NCBI RefSeq assembly: GCF_034627025.1
Contig: NZ_CP141050.1
Location: 1 to 64,000 of the forward strand
DNA: 64,000 bases
Origin: Microvirga lotononidis
Lineage (GTDB): Bacteria > Pseudomonadota > Alphaproteobacteria > Rhizobiales > Beijerinckiaceae
Direction: 5' to 3'
Numbering within the stretch: position 1 is the stretch's first letter; each line of letters opens with the position of its first letter. The translations under genes were made by a program, and so were the position numbers. The notes below the pieces were generated by a model. The model saw nothing but the letters and a program-made list of their open reading frames with translations. It had not been told where the DNA came from and searched no databases. Shown piece by piece: positions 1 through 9,789 of this stretch.

Positions 1-325
1 CCGCCCCGATCAGGCGATTTGCAGAACCTTCACCACACTACTGGCATTAGCAGCTCGGCTGATGAGAGGAGGCTACTACAAGCCTCCGCGATCCGATCCC
101 AAACGAAGCCGCTTTTGATCCCGTCCGAGAAAGACGGAACATCTTAAGGGCATGCCGTAGTAATCTCCACTTTAACTTTCTCTGTTTCCGTCATACCTAA
201 TTATATCAACACTTTAGCTGTTGGGATGAAGCGTAGCTTTCAGAGAGCCAGCCGATCGGCACCGGATACACGGATTGCGTCCAAACACGCGGAACGAAGG
301 ACGCAGCAAGCACGCACCTCCGCGA
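1..325. other. Gene-free left edge
   Basis: No convincing coding sequence, RNA gene or repeat was found in these 325 bases. They lie downstream of the stop codon of the leftward J-domain gene. An AT-richer patch around 170-235 could hold a promoter or terminator for a gene outside the window, but no clear hairpin with a T-run is visible. Confidence 0.5.
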
Positions 326-1036
326 TTACCTGTAGCCCCGTTTCAACAGAACGTCCTTGGCTTGGTTGACACGCGCCGCGAGATAGGTCGAACCACCTTG
401 GTCCGGGTGGAGCTTCTTCATCAGGGTCCGATGGGCCTGCCGGATCTCATCGGGACTGGCCCCTGGATGGAGATCCAGGATCCGATAGGCTTCCTCGGGG
501 GTAATCGCGCCCGATGGGAAGGGAGCGTCTGCCTGCGGCGCCTCTCCGGTCTGAGCGTGTTCACGCCAACGAGGAGAACGGCGGTCGAGATAGGCCTCGA
601 GAAGGCGAACACCATCAGGATCGCGCGCGTGACACTCGGCCAGCAGATCCCGCAGGCGAGCCTCATCCAGGGACCCGAGTTGCTGTCCTTCGAAGGCACC
701 GGCAAGCACTGAGCCCTCCATTTCGCCCGTATCGTGATCCAGTGTCATTTGAATCAGCTGCGAACGAACGCGTGACATGTGGCCGGAGGCCCGCTGGGCG
801 CGTCCCCCCAGACTGGGGAAGGCAAGGCGGTTCCATCCGAGGAGCCAGGCGCCGAAGCTTCCGATCAGCAGGGCCATGTCGATCCGCCCCCGCACCGCGA
901 GCAGGCCCGCAAGGCACAATGCCACTACCCCGCCAATGACCTTAAGAAACCTCGCCAGAGTAGCAGGGTTGGCATGTGCAAAGTTGCTCATGAACCACCA
1001 CAGAACCGCAACGGCCGCAATGCCATACAGCAGCAT
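326..1036 (-). CDS. Membrane-anchored J-domain (DnaJ-like) protein
   Basis: Co-chaperone-type protein of about 236 residues. The N-terminal part has hydrophobic segments (about residues 1-20, 30-47 and 51-66). The last 55 residues are a J domain carrying the His-Pro-Asp signature (HPDQGG), the motif that stimulates Hsp70 ATPase activity. A membrane anchor with a C-terminal J domain recalls TIM14/Pam18 and DjlA-type proteins. It has no G/F-rich or zinc-finger region, so it is not classical DnaJ. The ATG shares bases with the stop codon of the upstream VWA gene (TGATG), implying translational coupling. A GTG three bases upstream is an alternative start. The DnaK partner is inferred. Confidence 0.8.
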   Translation of the reverse strand: MLLYGIAAVAVLWWFMSNFAHANPATLARFLKVIGGVVALCLAGLLAVRGRIDMALLIGSFGAWLLGWNRLAFPSLGGRAQRASGHMSRVRSQLIQMTLDHDTGEMEGSVLAGAFEGQQLGSLDEARLRDLLAECHARDPDGVRLLEAYLDRRSPRWREHAQTGEAPQADAPFPSGAITPEEAYRILDLHPGASPDEIRQAHRTLMKKLHPDQGGSTYLAARVNQAKDVLLKRGYR

Positions 1037-1764
1037 CACGGCTTACGCTCAGTGATGGCAGTGAGCAGGCCCCGAGCTTGTGCGCTGCCGGCAGTCAACT
1101 CCGCAAGACCTGCAACACCGCCAGTCGCATAGGCGGCTGCGGCGCGCAGGAGTTCGGACAGGACCTGAGGAGTTCCGGCATCGAACCGGGAGTAAGCTCC
1201 GCCGCTCAGGCGGGCAATTTCTTGAAAGGCGCGGGCCGCATCTGGGTCGTGCCCCTCGTGGAACATGAAAGCCTTGATTCCGAGGAGACCGAGTTCTCCC
1301 GCCATGGCACAGAGGTCATCGATCGGCTCCTCCATGGCATCACCAACGTAAACAAGAACTTTCAACGGGCTCTGGCCTGCCTCTGTCCGGACGTGGCGGA
1401 GCACCCGCGCGATCTGGGTTTGACCACCCCGGCAGCTGATCTTGGTCATGAGGTCGGTGAGGGCCCGCGGATCAGCGACCCAACGCGATGCGCGGCACTC
1501 ACCGAAGCCTCGGAAATACACCAGCTGCACAGAGAGGCCGCCGGCCGCACTGGCCGCGGCAAACATTTCGCCCTGAACGCGACAGGCCAGATCCCAGGTC
1601 GGCTGCCGGCTCATTGTGGCGTCGAGAGCAAACACGAGCCGAGCCCGGGGAGCATTGCCGGCCAGTGGCCCAAGACGCTTAGCGTCGTCCAGGAACGAGT
1701 CGATCCTCGAAGCCGGACTGGCGCCAGCGATGGGTGGTCGTGTGAGGTCCTTCTTGTCAGCCAT
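1036..1764 (-). CDS. VWA-domain protein coupled to the J-domain gene
   Basis: Protein of about 242 residues with a von Willebrand factor A fold. The strand LVFALDATMS (about residues 43-52) carries a DxTxS metal-ion-dependent adhesion site, and a later segment (VLVYVGDAMEE) fits the conserved second Asp of the fold. No signal peptide or membrane segment is evident, so it is probably cytosolic. The start at 1764 is chosen over longer in-frame starts because a purine-rich GGGAGAGGGAGAG lies just upstream. Its stop overlaps the start of the J-domain gene, so the two products are probably made together and may act on a common client. Function is unknown. Confidence 0.75.
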   Translation of the reverse strand: MADKKDLTRPPIAGASPASRIDSFLDDAKRLGPLAGNAPRARLVFALDATMSRQPTWDLACRVQGEMFAAASAAGGLSVQLVYFRGFGECRASRWVADPRALTDLMTKISCRGGQTQIARVLRHVRTEAGQSPLKVLVYVGDAMEEPIDDLCAMAGELGLLGIKAFMFHEGHDPDAARAFQEIARLSGGAYSRFDAGTPQVLSELLRAAAAYATGGVAGLAELTAGSAQARGLLTAITERKP

Positions 1765-2853
1765 CGTCTCTCCCTCTCCCAAGATGTGGGGTTCGAGCGA
1801 GGGCCTGTAAATCCGGTGGATGTAGCTTTCACGGGCATGCCCTTCTTGCGGGCCCTGCCAGGATGAACAGGATGAGTAGGAATCCTGATCGTTGCGCAGA
1901 CATTGTAAATACAACCAATACGTGCAATCAGGGGCCGGGTTATAATCTGATGCGCGCGCAATCCCGAGGAGCGCTACAAAAACCAATAACGCCCAGGTGC
2001 GCCAACTTGGTAAAGGCGTGTCTACATGCCATCCTTCTCGGAGCCCCGGCTGTCCGCCTCATTGTTCTTGGGCCAGGCGGGGATTGCGGTAAACCGGTAG
2101 CAGGACCTGCGAACGCGCTGCCCATTGGGGCGAAGGCTTTCCGTTCGTCTCTCATCAGATGAGCCATGGGCTCGCTGGATGCGGTGAGAACCGGGGCAGC
2201 TCTGGGCTCAGACTGATCCTCAATCACTGCGACCCGAACCTGGCCAAGAGTGAGCCGGGGCTCAGGGCGGCGGCCTCTTTACAGCCACGAGCGCTGGGCT
2301 TTTCAAGGTCTTGAGCTCGCCTTTGCGTCCGCGGCCGCGTGATGCTCGCTGGCCATCCGGCCGCGGCTTGCCGCTCACATAGAGTCCGTCGATCTTGACC
2401 ACGCCATTCTTCAAGGCTCGCTCGCGCCTGATGGTCGCCCTGCTGACGCCGAGCGCTTCGGCACGGCGGACTGAGATGCCCTTGTCCGGCCGTAGCATCA
2501 GCCACGGACCGGATAGCCAAGTCCTTTGGGACAGATTCGTAGTGTGCAGGGGTGTGCGGATGGTAACGATGAGCTGAAACCGGCAAGTGCTGCTTGGGCA
2601 TTAGTCGAGCCGGGGCCAATTTCAGCCCCTGCATGATCGAGAACGTCAATGCTGCTAAGTTTCACTCGCTTCGATCTCCGTTCCTTCGCAGCCACCCTCC
2701 GCAGCTCGCCAGGCGCTGCGCGACCACCCGGAATCCCGCGGCGCCATTATCTCCACTGACACCAAGGTCCAAAAGCGCATATACTGAGTCCACAAACTTC
2801 GGGTGCGCCCTGCTGGGACGGGGCCCGTGGGAGCCACCAGACGGAGGTGGATC
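1765..2853. other. Long region without a confident gene
   Basis: About 1.1 kb between the leftward VWA gene and the rightward UPF0182 gene. Only weak open frames are present. One reverse-strand stretch (2262-2498) contains a helix-turn-helix-like segment and is listed separately. The final 40 bases hold the ribosome binding site of the UPF0182 gene. Otherwise I see nothing I can name. Confidence 0.5.
2262..2498 (-). pseudogene. Possible helix-turn-helix fragment (resolvase C-terminus-like)
   Basis: A 78-residue open frame whose first third reads KGISVRRAEALGVSRATIRR. This resembles the helix-turn-helix at the C-terminus of serine recombinases and some small transcription factors. The rest is basic and low in complexity. 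There is no catalytic recombinase domain upstream and no clear ribosome binding site. It may be a remnant of a mobile element or a chance frame. Confidence 0.25.
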
Positions 2854-5586
2854 ATGCCCTGGAGACGCACGGCCGTCGCGGCAGCCGTGATCGTGACCTG
2901 CCTGATCGTATTGGACATAGTCCTCGACCTCGTGGTCGACTGGACATGGTTTTCGGCGCTCGGCTACGCCGATGTGTTCTGGACGGTTCTCAGGACCAAG
3001 GCCTTGTTGTTCCTGACGGTCTTTGGGACAACCGCAATCATCATCGGGTGGAACGGCTGGCTCGCATCCCGATTTGCGAAGTTAGAGACGGGACGCTTCC
3101 TCGAGCTGGCCCGAGGCACGGGCTACCCGCAGACATCGGCGGGTGTGCCAGACATCGTGCTTAGACGCCTCCCTCTTGTCCTCCTGAGTGCGGCCGTCAT
3201 CCTCGGAGCTCTATTGGCCGTTTGGGCGATGACCAATTGGGGTGTTCTCCTACGATTTGTCTATCAGGTGCCCGACGGCCAACGCGATCCGGTCTTTGGC
3301 AACGATGTCAGCTTCTATCTCTTCTTGCTCCCAGCTTATCTCGCTCTCAGAAACTGGATGCTGCTGACGCTTAGCCTGAGCGTTCTCAGTGCCGGAACCG
3401 TATATTGGGTGCGTGGCCATATCGAGCTCGACGGTCACCGCCGAGTAATGTCCCGGACGGCAATTGCCCATGGCTCTGCTTTGCTCGGCGTCTTCTTTGC
3501 TGTCAAAGCGTGGTCTTACGCGCTGGACCGCTATCTCCTGCTTTACGGTGACAATGGCGTCGTGGTGGGAGCCAGTTATACGGATGTGCACGTTGGACTG
3601 CCGGTCCTCTGGCTGCTGATGGGACTTGCGGTTATTGCCGCTGTTGTGTCGTGGACCAATGTGTCGGTCCGCACTTACAAGCTCCCGCTCGTCGCGGCAG
3701 CGCTGGTGTTCGGGAGTGCCTTCGTCCTGGGCGAGGTATTTCCCGTCCTGTTTGAGCGCCTGGTCGTGAAACCCAACGAGCTGGAGCTGGAGAAGCCCTA
3801 CATCCAGCAGAACATCACGCTCACCCGACAGGCCTATAACCTCCATCGCATAACCACCAGAGCCTTCCCGGTCGAGCAGAGCCTCACGTCCGCCTCGATC
3901 CAGACCAATCAGGCGACCATCGACAATATCCGGCTATGGGATGAGCAACCGTTGATGGCTACCTATCGTCAACTGCAGGAAATCCGGACCTACTATAAGT
4001 TCGGGGACGTCGATGTCGATCGTTACTGGCTCGACGGCGCATACCGGCAGGTGATGCTGTCGGCTCGCGAACTCGCTTCCAACCTCCTGCCCGCCAATGC
4101 TCAGACCTGGGTCAACCGCCATGTGCTGTTCACGCATGGGAATGGTGTGATCATGAGCCCGGTTACCCGCAAAAGCGCCGAAGGGCTGCCGGTCTTCTAT
4201 CTCGGAGACATTCCGCCCATCGCGACCGGGGGCCCTCCCGTTCGCGAGCCCCGCATCTATTACGGCGAACTGACCGACACCTACGTTCTCGTCCAGGGCA
4301 GCACCCCGGAATTCGATTACCCCAAGGGCAAAGAGAATGTCTATGCGCCGTATGGCGGCAATGGTGGGGTCCCGGTGGGAAGTGCGGCGCGGAGGGTCCT
4401 CTTCGCTTGGTATTTCAGCGACCCAAACATTCTGATCAGCAGCTACGCCACCGCCGAGAGCCGGGTCATGTTCCGACGGACCATCAAAGAGCGCGTGGAG
4501 ACGATTGCGCCATTTCTCCGCCTCGACCACAACCCTTACCCTGTGGTCAGCGATGGTCGTCTCTTCTGGGTGCAGGATGCCTACACGACGAGCGATTACT
4601 TCCCATACGCCGTCCCTTATGACGGAGGTGGAGGGCTCAATTATATCCGCAACTCCGTCAAGGTCGTGGTTGATGCCTACAACGGTTCTGTCGACCTGTA
4701 CCTGGCCGATCCCTCAGACCCGATTGCCACAACCTATCAGCGCATCTTTCCAGGTTTGTTCAAGGCCTTTGCGGCCCTGCCGCCGGACTTGCAGAGGCAT
4801 ATTCGCTACCCGGAGGATCTATTCCTCATCCAGGCGCGCACATACGGGGCGTACCACATGGAAGCGCCGGAGGTGTTCTATAATCGGGAGGATCTCTGGC
4901 AGTTTCCCCGCCAGCCGACCGACGGTGGCTCTGGCACGATGGCACCCTATTATATGATCATGCGCCTGCCCGGCGAGCCTGCGGCCGAGAACATTCTGAT
5001 GCTCCCAATGGTGCCGAGCCAGCGCGAGAACATGATTGCCTGGCTGGCCGCCCGGTGCGATCCGCCCCATTACGGCGAGATGATCGTGTTCGAATTTTCT
5101 AAGGACAAGCTCGTCTACGGGCCGTTCCAGATCGAAGCCCGCATCAATCAGAATACTGCGATATCGCAGCAACTCTCCCTCTGGAACCAGCTCGGCTCGC
5201 GCGTCATCCGCGGGAACCTCCATGTGATCCCAATCGAGAATTCCATTCTATATGTATCACCATTGTATCTGCGCGCATCGACGGGACAGATTCCGGAACT
5301 CAAGCGCGTGATCGCTGCCTATGGCGACCAGGTTGTCATGGAGGAAACGCTCCCTCAGGCCCTGGCGGCTCTGTTCCCGGAACCGGTGCACGCCTCACAG
5401 CAGGCCGGGGCACCGTCCCGAGATGTGACGGTCCGTCCGAAAGCCGACCGCGCCCGGGAGGCTCTCAGCCACTACCAGCAGGCGATGGAGCGGCTGAAGG
5501 CGGGAGATTGGCAGGGCTTTGGAGCGGAACTGGATCAGCTGCGAATTGTTCTTGAGCGCTCGAGTGCGGCCACGGGCGAGCGCTAG
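2854..5586 (+). CDS. UPF0182 family large membrane protein
   Basis: About 910 residues, close to the usual length of UPF0182 (COG1615). The first third holds about seven hydrophobic segments (for example AAAVIVTCLIVLDIVLDLVV near residue 10). The remainder is a large soluble domain, probably outside the membrane, with motifs such as QNITLTRQAYNL and YPEDLF typical of the family. The start at 2854 (MPWRR) is preferred because GGAGGTGG lies directly upstream; longer in-frame starts lack this. The gene stands alone on its strand. Biochemical function is unknown in the family. Membership is clear. Confidence 0.92.
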   Translation: MPWRRTAVAAAVIVTCLIVLDIVLDLVVDWTWFSALGYADVFWTVLRTKALLFLTVFGTTAIIIGWNGWLASRFAKLETGRFLELARGTGYPQTSAGVPDIVLRRLPLVLLSAAVILGALLAVWAMTNWGVLLRFVYQVPDGQRDPVFGNDVSFYLFLLPAYLALRNWMLLTLSLSVLSAGTVYWVRGHIELDGHRRVMSRTAIAHGSALLGVFFAVKAWSYALDRYLLLYGDNGVVVGASYTDVHVGLPVLWLLMGLAVIAAVVSWTNVSVRTYKLPLVAAALVFGSAFVLGEVFPVLFERLVVKPNELELEKPYIQQNITLTRQAYNLHRITTRAFPVEQSLTSASIQTNQATIDNIRLWDEQPLMATYRQLQEIRTYYKFGDVDVDRYWLDGAYRQVMLSARELASNLLPANAQTWVNRHVLFTHGNGVIMSPVTRKSAEGLPVFYLGDIPPIATGGPPVREPRIYYGELTDTYVLVQGSTPEFDYPKGKENVYAPYGGNGGVPVGSAARRVLFAWYFSDPNILISSYATAESRVMFRRTIKERVETIAPFLRLDHNPYPVVSDGRLFWVQDAYTTSDYFPYAVPYDGGGGLNYIRNSVKVVVDAYNGSVDLYLADPSDPIATTYQRIFPGLFKAFAALPPDLQRHIRYPEDLFLIQARTYGAYHMEAPEVFYNREDLWQFPRQPTDGGSGTMAPYYMIMRLPGEPAAENILMLPMVPSQRENMIAWLAARCDPPHYGEMIVFEFSKDKLVYGPFQIEARINQNTAISQQLSLWNQLGSRVIRGNLHVIPIENSILYVSPLYLRASTGQIPELKRVIAAYGDQVVMEETLPQALAALFPEPVHASQQAGAPSRDVTVRPKADRAREALSHYQQAMERLKAGDWQGFGAELDQLRIVLERSSAATGER

Positions 5587-5767
5587 ATGGGTTCCAATAG
5601 GGTGGACGCTCCCAACGGGCTTGGTGTGCCACAGTGGCGGTGTTGGACACCGCTTGAGGGAGGCGCCCACCATCAGTTCTTGTTCCACTCCCGATGAGGC
5701 GTTCTACGAAGCGCCCGAACTCTATTCACGCGTCACCGTTAGTTCGGAGGCAGCACGGGTGAGTGGC

Positions 5768-6031
5768 ATGTCGATCATCGGCTGGCTGGTTCTCGGCCTC
5801 ATTGCGGGCTTCATCGCAAGCAAGATCGTGAACAAATCGGGCGAGGGCGTCATCCTCGACATTGTGCTCGGCATCGTCGGGGCTGTGGTTGGCGGCTTCA
5901 TCTTCAACGCCATCGGGCATGTTGGCGTGACCGGCTTCAACCTCTGGAGCATGGTCCTCGCTGTCATCGGAGTGATCGTTGTGCTGGCGCTCTACCATGC
6001 TGTAGCAGGTCGGAGCGGCTCCTCGATCTAG
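5768..6031 (+). CDS. GlsB/YeaQ/YmgE family stress membrane protein
   Basis: Eighty-seven residues made almost entirely of three hydrophobic segments with glycine-rich turns (MSIIGWLVLGLIAGFIASKI, then ILDIVLGIVGAVVGGFIF). This is the transglycosylase-associated family common in stress responses. The inner-membrane location is inferred from composition. GGAGG at 5746-5750 would also suit a GTG start at 5759, adding three residues. It follows UPF0182 on the same strand after about 180 bases, so co-transcription is possible but not shown. Confidence 0.85.
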   Translation: MSIIGWLVLGLIAGFIASKIVNKSGEGVILDIVLGIVGAVVGGFIFNAIGHVGVTGFNLWSMVLAVIGVIVVLALYHAVAGRSGSSI

Positions 6032-6378
6032 GTGACCTGGAGCCGACGGCCCGGCTTTGGGTAGACCCGGTGCATGAACGGACGGCAGGCATGGACCGGA
6101 TCGCGGCGAACCGGCCCAGTCTATACCTAAGCTGTGAATGCTCGAACGTGGGCAGGCCCACCGCCTCCAAACCAAACGCGGTTCAGGCTCAGGCGATCGC
6201 GCCGGGCAGGCGGCGGTGTTCCACGGTCCAACGCTGAGGTGGAGTGACGATCGACCTCTGCGACGACCGGTGCTCCGGCCTTCCGTTGGGTTGACGATGG
6301 TCGGCAAGCAGGCGGACAATGTTTAGCCCGGGGCCACCTTAGCACTGCCGCTTGGCTTGGCTCCTGATGGAGGGGCCG
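6032..6378. other. Intergenic, nothing identified
   Basis: About 350 bases between two short membrane protein genes. No coding sequence with a plausible start and composition was found on either strand, and no strong hairpin was noticed. Confidence 0.5.
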
Positions 6379-6801
6379 ATGTCTCTGTCCCAGACCTTCA
6401 GTGGCTTTGCCGAACATGAGGCGCATGCGACCGGCAAGCCGGTCACCTTCGCTTTATGCGTAGTGGTGGTGGTCGGCTGGGCCATCACTGGACCGACCTT
6501 TCACTTCTCAGATGCTTGGCAGTTGGTGATCAACACCGGCACCATGATTGTCACGTTCCTGATGGTGTTCCTGATCCAGAACACTCAGAACCGTGACGGG
6601 GCGGCAATGCAGACCAAGCTCGACGAGTTGATCCGGGCCAGTGCTGCCCAGAACACGTTTATCGGCATCGAGCACCTCACGGAAGAAGAACTGAAGGAGC
6701 TTCGCACGCATTGCGAGGCACGGGCTAAGAAGGTCCAGGGCGCGAGGCAGGCGACTGAGATGGCGGAGGGAGCAGTGAACCGGAAGACCGCAGAACCATG
6801 A
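6379..6801 (+). CDS. Low-affinity iron permease family protein
   Basis: About 140 residues. Two hydrophobic segments (VTFALCVVVVVGWAITGP and a second ending in the signature TFLMVFLIQNTQNRD) are followed by a helical tail (KLDELIRAS...LTEEELKEL). This matches the bacterial low-affinity iron permease family, whose QNTQNRD motif is diagnostic. The family name derives from a fungal Fe transporter; transport by the short bacterial members is not established. The start follows GGAGG with a five-base gap. Family assignment is firm, iron transport is not. Confidence 0.85.
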   Translation: MSLSQTFSGFAEHEAHATGKPVTFALCVVVVVGWAITGPTFHFSDAWQLVINTGTMIVTFLMVFLIQNTQNRDGAAMQTKLDELIRASAAQNTFIGIEHLTEEELKELRTHCEARAKKVQGARQATEMAEGAVNRKTAEP

Positions 6802-6842
6802 GCTTCAGATAGTTAGATCATCATCGAGGAGGAGACAGACCG

Positions 6843-7430
6843 ATGACGTCCAGCATACCCACAGGTTCTTCATTGTCCCGGAAGGTGGTGACAGCCTTCT
6901 TCGACAGGCGCAGCAATGCCGAGGACGCCATCGAGCGTCTGGTGGATGCCGGGCTACCCCGCGACAGCATCCGCTTCATGCCTGGTGACGAGCGTGATCC
7001 ACCGGATGATCCCGCCGCAGCCCGCCGTACCGAGCCAGGGGGATTCTGGGGCGCTTTGGGTGGTTGGTTTCTGCCTGACGCGGACCGGCACACCTATGCG
7101 GAGGGCCTCAACCGCGGTGGTTACCTGATCTCGGTCGATGCCAGCGATGAGCAGTATGAGCGTGTGCTCGACATCCTCGACGACGCAGGCACCATCGACA
7201 TGGACGAGCGCGCCGACTCCTGGCGAGCGGAGGGATGGTCCGGTGTGTCGACCAGAGATGACCTTTCCGGATCGGCCGCCAACCTGACCACCGGCGACCA
7301 TTCGGCCTCCGTCAGCGAAGAGGTGACAGCAGAAGCGGCGGAGCACTCCGGTGTCGGCCAACGGGATCTCAGCCACGGGAGGACGCGGATCCGCTCCTAC
7401 GTGGTGGAAAGCTCATCCACGAGACGGTAA
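6843..7430 (+). CDS. YflT-like stress protein ending at the start of a DUF2382-like domain
   Basis: About 195 residues. The N-terminal 120 residues resemble the general stress YflT-type fold (KVVTAFFDRRSNAEDAIERLVDAGL...GGYLISVDA). The extreme C-terminus, TRIRSYVVE, looks like the opening strand of a DUF2382 (YsnF/AvaK) domain, which normally continues for about 100 residues, but a stop codon follows after six residues. The gene ends where insertion-sequence debris begins, so it was probably cut by that event. A strong GAGGAGG ribosome binding site precedes the start. The DUF2382 reading rests on one short motif. Confidence 0.7.
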   Translation: MTSSIPTGSSLSRKVVTAFFDRRSNAEDAIERLVDAGLPRDSIRFMPGDERDPPDDPAAARRTEPGGFWGALGGWFLPDADRHTYAEGLNRGGYLISVDASDEQYERVLDILDDAGTIDMDERADSWRAEGWSGVSTRDDLSGSAANLTTGDHSASVSEEVTAEAAEHSGVGQRDLSHGRTRIRSYVVESSSTRR

Positions 7431-7625
7431 TGCCGCTCCGGCAGCACGCCTGCATGAATCCGGTCTCAAGGGTATTCCGGCCGACCTCGTCACTCACGAG
7501 ATCGCCCGGAAAGGCAATCGCCTCGACCATATGCCGATACAGAACTATGGCATGCTCTTCTGTCACGAGCCGGTTCCGTTGCAACCCCTGACATAGGTCA
7601 CGCACGAGTCGGAATGGACCTCAGG

Positions 7626-7890
7626 TCAAGCAGCCGTGCCGAAGAGCGCGGCAATGAAGTCGCGCTGAGTGCCCATGTCATTCGCGGGTGCACGGTCAAC
7701 CTGTCCTTTGCGGATCATCGCCATGACCTCGTAGCCCGCGATTGTCCGTGAGGCCGTCGTGAAGCTCTTGAAGCCCAGCCCAGGGCGAACCAACCGCTTG
7801 ATACGTCGGTGATCCTGCTCAACGATGTTGTTATCGGGCATGAATAGGCGCGACACCTCGATCCGCCTTTCAGACGGCTGAAGGGTCGGT
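7626..7890 (-). pseudogene. IS6-family transposase, C-terminal remnant
   Basis: Only the last 80 or so residues of an IS6-type DDE transposase remain. They include DNNIVEQDHRRIKRLVRPGL, which contains the catalytic Glu region, and the FTTASRTIAGYEVMAMIRKGQ tail. A full transposase is about 230 residues. The reading frame runs back to about 7890 before similarity is lost, near the upstream part of the neighbouring IS110 element. Neither end of the original element is recognisable to me. Confidence 0.8.
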
Positions 7891-8081
7891 TACCATCAGC
7901 ACACCGGGATAGGGGTGTCGGGAGCACGGAAGGTGGGCAGGCCGAAAATATCTGTGAGCTGAGAGCTCGTGTTGTTATCTGGCCGCCCCTTCGACTGGCC
8001 CGGGTGCGCTGCGAGCGCGGATCCGTAGTTGTCGTGTGGCCCACCGGCTCCCGAGGTTGAGCAACCGAACAGGAGCCGGAG

Positions 8082-9041
8082 ATGAGGATCATTGCTCTCG
8101 ATGTCCATCGGTCCTTCGCCCAGATGGCAATCCTGGAGAACGGAGTTATCCGGGATGCTGGCAAGGTGGATCTTGAACGCAGCCGCCTGCGGCGGTTCGC
8201 CCAGTCCCTGAGGCCTGACGACGAGGTCGTCCTGGAGCCGACGGCAACACCAGCGCCATCGTGCGCCTGCTGTCGCCGTTCGTGGCACGGGTGGTGATTG
8301 CCAATCCCAACCTGGTGCGGGCGATCGCCTGGGCTAAGGTCAAGACCGACAAGATTGATGCTCGCGTGCTGGCGAAGCTCCATGCCAGCGGGTTCCTGCC
8401 CGCAGTCTGGATGCCGGACGAGGAGACCGAGGCCCGCCGCCGTGTCTCGGCAGAACGCCCCCAACTGGTCGCGCAGATGACCCGCCTCAAGAACCGGATC
8501 CACGCGGTTCTGCACGCTCACCTGATCCCACCCTATCAAGGCAGCCTGTTCTCGAAACGCGGAAGGGCCTGGTCGGAGGCCCTCCCGCTCGCCGAGGATC
8601 AGCGTCGTGTCGTGCTACGCCATGCCGGTGAACTGGATCGGCTTGGGGCCGAGCTCGCGGAGCTGGACAAGAGCCTCGCCCAGAAGGCGCTTGATGACGA
8701 TCACGGGGGTGAATGCCACGGTGGCCATGAGCGTGCTGGCGGCGATCGGCGACATCAAGCGGTTCTCCTCGCCGCAAAAGCTGGTGAGCTACTTCGGCCT
8801 CAATCCGAAGGTGCGGCAGTCCGGCGACAAGCCCGCCTACCATGGCCGCATCAGCAAACAGGGACGGGCCCACGCCCGGTCAATGCTGGTTGAAGCCGCT
8901 TGGGTGATCTCCGGCGTACCTGGTCCCCTGCGGGCTTTCTTCGTCCGTATCAGGAACAAGCGCGGCAAGTCGGTGGCCACCTGGAAAAAGCGAGCGCCGA
9001 AAGGGTGCTCGGGTGCCGCCAATGAGGTGCGACGATCCTAA
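8082..9041 (+). pseudogene. IS110-family transposase, frameshifted
   Basis: The N-terminal DEDD domain starts as MRIIALDVHRSFAQMAIL at 8082. Around 8245-8260 the frame shifts into a second stretch containing NPNLVRAIAWAKVKTDKIDA. Near 8695 it shifts again into the Transposase_20-like part (ITGVNATVAMSVLAAIGDIK...QKLVSYFGLNP). The C-terminal end also diverges after GKSVATW near 8980. An intact protein would be about 330-400 residues. With at least two frame breaks the element cannot move by itself. The upstream stretch from about 7890 probably includes its left noncoding end. Confidence 0.85.
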
Positions 9042-9223
9042 GCTGCGCGGCAGGGTTGCAACCTCACGCCCTGCTCTTCGCTCCGGGGGCACCCGAGCCT
9101 GTCAACTATAGCAAAACCAGCCCTGCCAATCCACTCGCCGGTAGGCCCGAGCCGTCTGCGCTCTTGCAATCCAGGCAGCCCCAGCGCGCCTCTCGTCAGG
9201 CCCTGGCGCACTCCAATCGAACA

Positions 9224-9646
9224 GTGAGCGGTTGGACGCGAACGACTGCAGGGCAGTGGCGAAAGACAAAAGAGCTGTCTGCTATCGAAAACGGCTTGTC
9301 AAATACATCCGTAAGGTTTCAGGCACAGCAAAGTATCCTGGCTGAGTTTGGTGGCCGCCGACCCTCCCTCTTGGAAGTGGCTGCTCTCTCAGACGATCTC
9401 CTGATGACGCTTGCCGGGTTTGGCCCACCGACGGTCAGGCAGGTTCGTTCAATCGTCCAAACCGGGCTCAAATCTCCGTCCACACTAGCGGGTCAGGATG
9501 ATGCGGAGTTGGTGTCAGAGTACGGTTCCCTAATACGCGAACTGACAAAACTTGAGGAGGAGTTCCACCGCCGTGAACTTGAGCTTCGGGGGCGATTACG
9601 TGCAATCCGCCTTGAGCTTCGTGTGAGGGGGCTCCAACCAAAATGA
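9224..9646 (+). CDS. Uncharacterised protein with helix-hairpin-helix-like motif and basic coiled-coil tail
   Basis: The frame is open from 9056, but the first 55 residues look noncoding; a GTG at 9224 would give about 140 residues. The centre (LLEVAALSDDLLMTLAGFGPPTVRQV) resembles a helix-hairpin-helix element like that in the RNA polymerase alpha C-terminal domain. The last 45 residues are a charged helix (LIRELTKLEEEFHRRELELRGRL). This suggests a small nucleic-acid-binding protein, but that is inference. No strong ribosome binding site supports either start. It lies just downstream of IS debris. Confidence 0.5.
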   Translation: MSGWTRTTAGQWRKTKELSAIENGLSNTSVRFQAQQSILAEFGGRRPSLLEVAALSDDLLMTLAGFGPPTVRQVRSIVQTGLKSPSTLAGQDDAELVSEYGSLIRELTKLEEEFHRRELELRGRLRAIRLELRVRGLQPK

Positions 9647-9789
9647 AGCCCAGCAAAAGAAAGCCCCAAGACACACTCAGGGCTCAAGCCTTCACCAGAG
9701 GGAGAAACCATCACGAACAGGAGGAACCGTGAAGGCAGGGACAAACAACCCTGGATAGGCAACGTTCCAGCGTGCATTGGCCAATTAGT

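Noticed and set aside
6056..6070. GGGTAGACCC near the iron permease-like gene
   Set aside because: Four-base spacer and no YGA flank; probably chance in GC-rich DNA.
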